In this document: positions 57,583 through 64,000 of the stretch, in pieces
Numbering within the stretch: position 1 is the stretch's first letter
Layout: each line of letters begins with the position of its first letter
Assembly (NCBI RefSeq): GCF_900447045.1
Contig: NZ_UAWH01000014.1
Span: forward strand, 556,501-620,500
Source: Clostridium paraputrificum
Lineage (GTDB): Bacteria; Bacillota; Clostridia; Clostridiales; Clostridiaceae
Reading direction: 5' to 3'
DNA: 64,000 nucleotides
The notes under the pieces: model-generated
The model's database searches: none
What the model saw: the letters and a program-made list of their open reading frames with translations, nothing else
Told to the model about the DNA's origin: nothing
Made by a program: the position numbers and the translations under genes

Positions 57583-59499
57583 TTAATTAACTTCTTCCCA
57601 TTTAATATAAAGGTCTTCTATTTTTTCTTCAAGGATTTTTATTTCTTTATTTACTCTTTCACTTTCTGAAGGATTAGAGTATATTTCTTCTTTACATAAA
57701 TCTTCTTGAAGGGCTAGAAGTAATTCTTCATTTTTACTTATTGCATCTTCTAACTTTTTAATTTGTAGTTTCTTTGCCTTTTCTTCTTTTTCTATTTCGC
57801 GTTTTTTCCTTTTTTCTTCTTTTAGTTGAGTTTTAGTTTTACCATTTGCTAGTTCTTCATAAGCTTCAAATCTTAATGGATTAAGCTTCTTTTCAACATA
57901 GTAACTATAGTTTCCTAAATATTCAGTAGTTCCTTCTTCTTGAAGTTCCACAATTCTGTTTATAACTTTATTTAAGAAATATCTATCATGGGAAATTACT
58001 ATTAATGTACCATCATAGCTTAATATAGCTTCTTCTAAAGCCTCTCTAGATAAAATATCTAGATGGTTAGTAGGTTCATCTAGTAATAATAAGTTGGATC
58101 TTGAAAGCATTAACTTAAGCAAGTTGATTCTACATTTCTCACCACCGCTAAGTTTATTAATAGTTTTAAATACATCCTCACCAGTAAATAGGAAGGTTGC
58201 TAATGCCCCTCTAACTTGTGATGTTGTTAATTCAGGGAAGTCATCCCATACTTCATCAATTATAGTTTTATCTTCACATAAGTTAGATTGTTCTTGATCA
58301 TAATATCCTATGTTTACGTTAGTGCCTAATACTTTAACACCGCTATCTGGTTTTATTTTATCCATAAGAATGTTGAAGAAAGTAGTCTTACCTCTACCAT
58401 TTTCACCAATTAAGGCGATTTTTTCTCCTCTCTTTAAATCTAAAGAAAGATTAGAGAATAAATGTTTATCACCAAAACTCTTACTTAAATTTTCAGCATG
58501 TAAAACATCATATCCACTTTTAACTGAGGTTTCAAATTTAATTTTTGCTGGTCCCTTTTCTTCATCTGGAGCATCTATTTTCTCCATTCTATCGAGGGCT
58601 TTTTCTCTACTTTCAGCAGCTCTAATACTCTTTTCTCTATTAAAAGATCTAAACTTCTCAATTATTGCTTCTTGTCTTTTTATTTCAGCTTGTTGAAGAT
58701 TATATGCCTTTAGCTGTGATTCATAATCTTTTTCTCTAAGTTCTAAAAACTTTGTATAAGAAGCATTGTAGCAGTTAACATGACCATTAATTACTTGGAA
58801 AGTTCTATTAGTTACAGAATCAAGGAAAAATCTATCATGGGAAATAACTAAAATAGTACCTTTATAAGATTTTAAATACTCTTCAAGCCATTCAATTGCT
58901 TCTAAATCTAAGTGGTTAGTAGGCTCATCTAAAAGTAATATATCTGGTGAAAGTAATAATAATTTACATAATGCAACTCTGGTTTTTTGACCGCCACTTA
59001 ACTTTGAAATTTCTTTATCAAAGTCTTCTTCAGAGAAACCTAAACCTTTTAATACCTTATTTATTTCTCCTTTGTAAGTATAGCCACCCCTATGTGAGTA
59101 TAGTTCTTGTGAAGTATTATAGTCATTAATTATCTTGTTATGATAATCTGCTTTGCTTTCATCATAGGGCTCATTCATTTTGTTTTCTAAATCTAGAAGT
59201 TTTTCTTCTAATCTTATTAAGTCAGAGAAAACTAAAAGCATTTCATTATATATTGTATTTTTTGTATCTAAATCTAGGTGTTGAGCTAAGTAACCTAAAG
59301 TTTTATTCTTATCTATAAATATTTCACCATCATCAAATGATAGTTGTTTAGAAAGAATTTTAAATAGAGTAGATTTACCCTCTCCATTTGCACCAATGAT
59401 ACCAACCCTATCCCCTTCATTAATTGATAGAGTAACATCCTTTAATATTTCATCTATTCCATAGCTTTTGCTAATATTTTTACAACTTAAAACAATCAT
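57583..59499 (-). CDS. ABC-F family ribosome-associated ATPase
   Basis: 638 residues with two nucleotide-binding domains. Walker A IGANGEGKST at 35-44 and KLSGGQKTRVALCK near 165-178, LLLDEPTNHLD after it; the second half has GENGRGKTT near 366 and NKLSGGEKCRINLLKL. There are no membrane spans. A linker with KAYNLQQAEIKRQEAIIEKF joins the halves, and a lysine-rich coiled coil (about 545-638) ends it. This is the Uup/YdiF layout. ABC-F proteins act on ribosomes, some relieving antibiotic stalls; no clear resistance subtype can be assigned. Ribosome site GGAGGAAAAGG before ATG. Confidence 0.92.
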   Translation of the reverse strand: MIVLSCKNISKSYGIDEILKDVTLSINEGDRVGIIGANGEGKSTLFKILSKQLSFDDGEIFIDKNKTLGYLAQHLDLDTKNTIYNEMLLVFSDLIRLEEKLLDLENKMNEPYDESKADYHNKIINDYNTSQELYSHRGGYTYKGEINKVLKGLGFSEEDFDKEISKLSGGQKTRVALCKLLLLSPDILLLDEPTNHLDLEAIEWLEEYLKSYKGTILVISHDRFFLDSVTNRTFQVINGHVNCYNASYTKFLELREKDYESQLKAYNLQQAEIKRQEAIIEKFRSFNREKSIRAAESREKALDRMEKIDAPDEEKGPAKIKFETSVKSGYDVLHAENLSKSFGDKHLFSNLSLDLKRGEKIALIGENGRGKTTFFNILMDKIKPDSGVKVLGTNVNIGYYDQEQSNLCEDKTIIDEVWDDFPELTTSQVRGALATFLFTGEDVFKTINKLSGGEKCRINLLKLMLSRSNLLLLDEPTNHLDILSREALEEAILSYDGTLIVISHDRYFLNKVINRIVELQEEGTTEYLGNYSYYVEKKLNPLRFEAYEELANGKTKTQLKEEKRKKREIEKEEKAKKLQIKKLEDAISKNEELLLALQEDLCKEEIYSNPSESERVNKEIKILEEKIEDLYIKWEEVN

Positions 59500-59671
59500 A
59501 ACCTTTTCCTCCGGAATTATATTGGGTAAACTAGTATAGAATAATAAAGTTTACATAAGTAAATTAATTAACCTTAACATCCTAATTAATTATACTATTG
59601 AACTTAAATCATAGCAATTTTAAACAAAAAGCAAACTTTTTAAACAAAAAGAAAATATAGTAAAATATAAA

Positions 59672-59725
59672 TTGACTATTAGTCAGAAAGGAATATAATA
59701 GAAATATAAAATGACTGATAGTCAT
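59672..59725 (+). promoter_or_regulatory. Promoter and twin TetR-type operators
   Basis: TTGACT 59672-59677 and TATAAT 59694-59699 with 16-base spacing. Palindrome TGACTATTAGTCA (59673-59685) covers the -35, and TGACTGATAGTCA (59712-59724) follows the -10. The two copies are 39 bases apart centre to centre. This is a clear pair of operators for the TetR gene that starts 14 bases later. Confidence 0.82.
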
Positions 59726-59738
59726 AAAGGAGGAAGAA

Positions 59739-60353
59739 ATGACGAGGGATAAAAGTGGAAGCAGTAAAGTAGGGGAAAAGAAAAGAAAAAAAGAAACAGA
59801 ACTATTTTCTGCTGCATATGAACTGTTTACTACAAAAGGCACACAGAATACAGCAATAGATGACATAGTTAAGAGAGCTGGGGTAGCAAAAGGAACATTT
59901 TATCTATACTTTAAAGATAAGTATGACATAATCAATAGGCTTATACTTCAAAAAAGTTCTCAAGTTATAAAAGAAGCAGTAGAAAAAACTGAAGAACAAA
60001 AATTAGATAGGTTTGAAGACAGAACATTATTTTTTATTGACTATGTTATTAATTACTTTAAAGAAAATAAACTTATGCTAAAGCTAATTAATAAAAATTT
60101 CTCCTGGGGACTATTCAGAAGAGCATTAAGAAATCCAGAGCAATATAAGGAAATGGAGGGGATAGTAGAAATCTTTATAGGAAATCTAGTTGAAAAAAAT
60201 ATGAATTTAGATGAAGCGGAATTGACATTGTTCATGATATTTGAGTTAGTAGGTAGTGTTTGTTATAGCTCTATAATTTTAGAAGAACCTACAACTATAG
60301 ATGAAATTAAGCCAATTCTCTTTAAGAAAGTTTTAGCTATGATAAGTTACTAA
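59739..60353 (+). CDS. TetR/AcrR-family repressor
   Basis: 204 residues: a lysine-rich N-terminal tail, the TetR helix-turn-helix (about 22-68: ELFTTKGTQNTAIDDIVKRA, then GVAKGTFYLYFKDKYDII) and a C-terminal ligand domain of unassigned type. Twin 13-base palindromes overlap its own promoter, so it very probably represses itself and the MMPL gene downstream. The gap to the next gene is about 20 bases. Ribosome site AAAGGAGGAAG. The ligand is unknown. Confidence 0.9.
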   Translation: MTRDKSGSSKVGEKKRKKETELFSAAYELFTTKGTQNTAIDDIVKRAGVAKGTFYLYFKDKYDIINRLILQKSSQVIKEAVEKTEEQKLDRFEDRTLFFIDYVINYFKENKLMLKLINKNFSWGLFRRALRNPEQYKEMEGIVEIFIGNLVEKNMNLDEAELTLFMIFELVGSVCYSSIILEEPTTIDEIKPILFKKVLAMISY

Positions 60354-60373
60354 AAACAAAGGGGATGTTAAGG

Positions 60374-62473
60374 GTGAATAGAATTAGTAAGTTTATTGCA
60401 GATCATGCTAAATCAGTCATAGTAGTTTCATTACTTTTATTAATCCCATCAGTGATAGGTTTCATAAATACAAGAGTAAATTATGACTTATTAAGTTATT
60501 TACCTCAGAACTTAGATTCAACAAAGGGAGAGGACATCTTGGACAAAACTTATTCCGATGCGTCAATAGGTATTGTAATAGTAGAAGGAATGGAGAATAA
60601 AGATATTAACATTTTAAAAGATAAAATTGAAGAGGTGGATGGTGTTACTACAACGTTAGGCTTAACAGATGTGTTAGATGAAAGTATCCCTAAGGATATT
60701 TTACCTGATGAGATAAAAAATCAACTTTATAATGAAGATTCAACAATGTTTGTTATAAAATTTGATGGGGCACCAGGATCCGATTCAACTATAAATGGTA
60801 TTTCTAAAGTAAAGAAAATATTAAATAAGCAATGTTTTCTTAGTGGAATGTCTGCAATTATGGAGGATACAAAAGAGCTTGCCGAACATGAAGCTCCATT
60901 TTACGTTTTAATTGCAGTGGCATTATCAATTGTAGTTTTATTAATTTCAATGGAATCTACAGTTGTACCAATTATATTCTTAGTTTCAATAGGGATAGGT
61001 ATTGTATATAATTTAGGCACTAACCTATTTCTAGGTGAAATATCTTATATAACTAAAGCACTAGCAGCAGTACTTCAATTAGGGGTAACTATGGATTACT
61101 CTATATTCTTGATGCATAGATATGATGAAGAAAGAGGTAAGTGGAGTACTAAAGAGGAGGCCATGACTCAAGCTATAAAAGCAACAATGACTTCTATATC
61201 AGGAAGTTCCCTTACAACAATAGCTGGATTCTTAGCTCTTTGTACAATGGACTTAGCATTGGGTAAAGATATAGGTCTTGTTATGGCAAAAGGGGTTGTA
61301 ATTGGTGTAATATGTGCAATTACAATATTACCTGCATTTGTTTTGGTTTTCGATAAAGCAATTCATAAATTCAAGCATAAAACAATAATTCCAGAGTTTA
61401 AAAAGGTATCAACCTTAGTAACAAAGCATTATAAAGCATTTATAGTAGCATTTCTTGTAATAATGCTTCCAGCATTTTTTGGACAAGCAAATGCAAAGGT
61501 ATATTATAACCTAGATGAAACATTAAAACCTGATATGTCTTCAATAGTTGCTCTTAACAAGATGAAGGATAATTTTAATATGACATCTACACATTTTATA
61601 ATAGTTAAAGATGATATTAAGAGTTATAAGATGAAAGAGATGACAGATAGAATAGAAAATTTAGAAGGTGTAACTACAGTATTATCCTATGATAAATTTA
61701 TTGGACCTAATGTTCCAGAAGATTTTATTCCAAGAGATATAAAAGAAATATTTAAACAAGGTGGATATAATCTTTTGTTAGTTAATTCAGAGTATAAATC
61801 TGCATCAGACGAACTTAACAATCAAATTATAGAGATGACAGATATAGTTAAGAGCTATGATAAAGATGCAATGGTAACAGGAGAAGGTGCATTAACTAAA
61901 GATTTAACTACAATTGCAGATCAAGATTTTAAGAATGTATCAGTTGCATCTATAGCAGCTATATTTGTAATTATTTTAATTGTATTTAAATCAGTGTCAA
62001 TACCAGTTTTACTAGTTTCTGCAATAGAATTTGCAATATTTATAAATATGGGTATTCCATACTACACAGGAACAGTTATTCCATTTGTAGCCAGTATAGT
62101 AATAGGAACTATTCAATTAGGGGCTACAGTTGACTATGCTATTTTATTAACTTCTAGATTTAGGGAAGAAATCAGAAATGGATATGAAAAGAAAGAAGCA
62201 ATGAGAATAGCAGTCCAAGAGTCAGCGAAGTCTATAGTAACAAGTGGATTAACATTTTTTGGAGCTACAGGTGGTGTAGCATTAGTATCTGATATGGCAT
62301 TAATTAAGAGCTTATGCTTCTTAATGGCTAGGGGAGCAATTATTAGTATGATGGTTATAATATTTGTTTTACCTGCACTGTTATTAGTAAGTGAAGGCAT
62401 TATTAATAAGACAACAAAAGGTTGGAAAATTAATAAACTTGACTCTATAGAGCCAAAGAAAGTTGCTATGTAG
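60374..62473 (+). CDS. MMPL/RND-family transporter
   Basis: About 699 residues with 12 membrane spans in two halves, each with a large extracellular loop. The membrane blocks LGVTMDYSIFLMHRYDEER near 235 and LGATVDYAILLTSRFREE near 580 carry the Asp/Tyr pair of MMPL transporters, and SGSSLTTIAGFLAL follows the first block. Such proteins export lipids or fatty acids using the proton gradient. GTG 60374 is preferred, since AAAGGGG is 9 bases before it and directly abuts ATG 60365. TetR lies upstream and a long exported protein downstream in one operon. Confidence 0.9.
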   Translation: MNRISKFIADHAKSVIVVSLLLLIPSVIGFINTRVNYDLLSYLPQNLDSTKGEDILDKTYSDASIGIVIVEGMENKDINILKDKIEEVDGVTTTLGLTDVLDESIPKDILPDEIKNQLYNEDSTMFVIKFDGAPGSDSTINGISKVKKILNKQCFLSGMSAIMEDTKELAEHEAPFYVLIAVALSIVVLLISMESTVVPIIFLVSIGIGIVYNLGTNLFLGEISYITKALAAVLQLGVTMDYSIFLMHRYDEERGKWSTKEEAMTQAIKATMTSISGSSLTTIAGFLALCTMDLALGKDIGLVMAKGVVIGVICAITILPAFVLVFDKAIHKFKHKTIIPEFKKVSTLVTKHYKAFIVAFLVIMLPAFFGQANAKVYYNLDETLKPDMSSIVALNKMKDNFNMTSTHFIIVKDDIKSYKMKEMTDRIENLEGVTTVLSYDKFIGPNVPEDFIPRDIKEIFKQGGYNLLLVNSEYKSASDELNNQIIEMTDIVKSYDKDAMVTGEGALTKDLTTIADQDFKNVSVASIAAIFVIILIVFKSVSIPVLLVSAIEFAIFINMGIPYYTGTVIPFVASIVIGTIQLGATVDYAILLTSRFREEIRNGYEKKEAMRIAVQESAKSIVTSGLTFFGATGGVALVSDMALIKSLCFLMARGAIISMMVIIFVLPALLLVSEGIINKTTKGWKINKLDSIEPKKVAM

Positions 62474-62486
62474 GGAGGAATTAAAT

Positions 62487-64000
62487 ATGAGAAAAGCAAT
62501 GTCTAAGAAGGTTGTTGCATTAGTAGTGGCAGCAACAATAATGAGTACAACAGTAGTACCAGCAGTAGAAATAAAAAAGGATGAGTCTGTATTTGTAAAT
62601 TTAAGTTCAGATGGAAAATTAGAAAAGAGTACAGTATCTAATTGGATACATTCAAGCGAGTCAAATTTAGAAGTTAAAGATAAATCTTCTTTAAGTGATA
62701 TAAAAAATGTAAAGACTGATGATGAACCAGTTAAAGATGGTGAAAATTTAACTTGGAAGGTAGAGGGCAGTGATATATATTATCAAGGAAAAACTGACAA
62801 AGAGTTACCTTTAGATGTAAGTATAAAGTATTCATTAGATGGAGAAGAAATTAAAGCAGAAGATTTAGCAGGAAAAACAGGTAGGGTTAAAATTGAACTA
62901 GAAATAAAGAATAAGATTTATAAAGAGACAAGCATAAATGGTAAAACTAGAAAGATATATACACCTTTTACAACAGCATCTTCTATTATATTGCCAGTAG
63001 ATAAGTTTAAGAATGTTAAAAGTGATGGTGGTGTAACAATTTCTGAAGGAAATAATAATATAATTGGCTTTGTTGCATTTCCAGGTTTACAAGAAAGTCT
63101 AGGAATAGATAATCTAGATATTGGAGTAGACTTAAAGGATAAATTAGTTGTAGAAGCAGATGTAGATAATTTTGAAATGGGTCCAATAATGATAACTGCA
63201 ACACCTGAACTACCAGATTTAAGCGCACTAGACAAGGCTAACTCTATTGATGAGTTAAAAGATTCCTTGAATCAATTAAAGGATGGTAGTGATAAGTTAT
63301 TAGATGGAACTGGAAAGTTAAAAGATGGAATAGACCTAGCAAAGACAAAACTTATTTCAGCTAGTAATTTGTTGAAAACTCAAAGCTTACAAGAGAAGAT
63401 GTCTTTAATAACTAATGAAGATAAGACTGAAAGAGCTAGAAAATTAATAAAGGATGCATATTTTGCTAAAGATATAGATTTTCATCAAGCAAATGTGTTG
63501 ATTTCTATGTTAGATGCTGAAAATGTTAATAAAGCTATGACCTTAATGGAAGACTATCAAAGGCTTGCAACTAAAGAGAATAAGGAACTATTATCATCCA
63601 CTTTAAATATGATAGAAGATTTAGAAAAGGATAATAATTTTACTAGATTAATGTCAGATATAATTAAGACAAAAGATGGATATGATAGCATTGACAAAAC
63701 TACAAAGATAAAGTTACAACAACTTTTATCTCAAGTAAATCCTACAAATATAAAGGCTGTACAAGGATTACTAGTAGATGTTAATGTTGCTAAAACAGCT
63801 ACATCTCCTATTATAGAAGAGATAAGTAGAGAGATAAAGAGCGCAGGTGGAACATCAAATTACCTTTATGGGTTAAATAAGAATTTAAAAACAGCATCAT
63901 CACTTATAGATAGTTCTAGCAAATTAGAAAGCTTGCAAGGAGATATGACAGCATATGCATCATCTTATATGATCCTAAAAGCTCAGCTAGCAGCCGCTGC
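62487..64000 (+). CDS. Exported coiled-coil protein, partner of the MMPL transporter (partial, runs off the right edge)
   Basis: The frame is open from ATG 62487 to the window end (504 residues visible). A signal peptide or anchor (about 1-27, MRKAMSKKVVALVVAATIMS) is followed by a beta-rich domain (to about 245) and then heptad-like repeats (LNQLKDGSDKLLDGTGKLKD), as in YhgE/Pip-type proteins that combine such repeats with a C-terminal membrane domain. The C-terminal membrane part, if present, lies outside. Ribosome site TAGGGAGG supports the ATG. With TetR and MMPL in front, it is likely an accessory envelope factor for the exporter; the family is not certain. Confidence 0.75.
   Translation, partial: MRKAMSKKVVALVVAATIMSTTVVPAVEIKKDESVFVNLSSDGKLEKSTVSNWIHSSESNLEVKDKSSLSDIKNVKTDDEPVKDGENLTWKVEGSDIYYQGKTDKELPLDVSIKYSLDGEEIKAEDLAGKTGRVKIELEIKNKIYKETSINGKTRKIYTPFTTASSIILPVDKFKNVKSDGGVTISEGNNNIIGFVAFPGLQESLGIDNLDIGVDLKDKLVVEADVDNFEMGPIMITATPELPDLSALDKANSIDELKDSLNQLKDGSDKLLDGTGKLKDGIDLAKTKLISASNLLKTQSLQEKMSLITNEDKTERARKLIKDAYFAKDIDFHQANVLISMLDAENVNKAMTLMEDYQRLATKENKELLSSTLNMIEDLEKDNNFTRLMSDIIKTKDGYDSIDKTTKIKLQQLLSQVNPTNIKAVQGLLVDVNVAKTATSPIIEEISREIKSAGGTSNYLYGLNKNLKTASSLIDSSSKLESLQGDMTAYASSYMILKAQLAAA

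Noticed and set aside
57583..59499. Assigning the ABC-F protein as an antibiotic resistance factor
   Set aside because: The layout fits general Uup/YdiF housekeeping proteins and I see no attenuator leader typical of resistance types.

Overview
The window is AT-rich DNA with the coding style of a spore-forming Clostridium in the strict sense. The signs are A/T-rich codons, strong GGAGG-type ribosome sites with some GTG starts, cotJABC spore-coat genes, PyrR and T-box leaders, many PTS genes and sortase-type surface proteins. I cannot fix the species. I see no rRNA, tRNA, CRISPR array, prophage or intact insertion sequence. Both ends are cut genes: the tail of a wall-anchored protein on the left and a long exported protein on the right.

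Layout: (1) 1-10492, the tail of a sortase substrate, then a PRD-type activator, a fructose-family PTS split into A, C and B, and a 1948-residue cell-wall GH92 alpha-mannosidase, together a mannoside-use locus. (2) 10674-18186, two DUF2935 paralogues flanking a PyrR-controlled cytosine permease/deaminase operon and three membrane proteins. (3) 18209-22076, an HD phosphohydrolase, then an ECF sigma, PadR, SEDS (FtsW/RodA-like) and VanZ-like operon that looks envelope-related. (4) 22247-29345, a cluster resembling the Bacillus gmu glucomannan operon: GntR regulator, lactose/cellobiose EIIC, GH1, SGNH esterase, two ROK kinases and mannose-6-phosphate isomerase. (5) 29521-38082, ClpS/ClpA, nitroreductase, a frameshifted membrane gene, a BBE-type flavoenzyme, threonine dehydratase with RidA, and cotJABC.

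(6) 38317-45521 is the most distinctive region: a Gram-positive exosortase (XrtG) locus. It holds an integral membrane protein, a 6-pyruvoyltetrahydropterin-synthase-like protein, a large PTPS-related membrane protein, the exosortase with a Cys/Arg/His set, a GT2 glycosyltransferase, and a secreted protein with a matching C-terminal sorting tail. It appears to be a self-contained sorting and modification system with its own substrate.

(7) 45679-53419, a TtcA-like protein, HAD hydrolase, YfcE-like phosphoesterase, MATE transporter, small proteins, a Trp T-box with TrpP, a polysaccharide deacetylase, and uraA behind two PyrR-binding hairpins. The second hairpin may act on translation. (8) 53586-64000, a GGDEF/EAL protein, a cysteine-rich Cna-B-like protein, dUTPase, an ABC-F ATPase, and a TetR-controlled MMPL transporter operon running off the right edge. 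Gene calls rest on recognised motifs and context. Exact starts are corrected where a ribosome site decides them.
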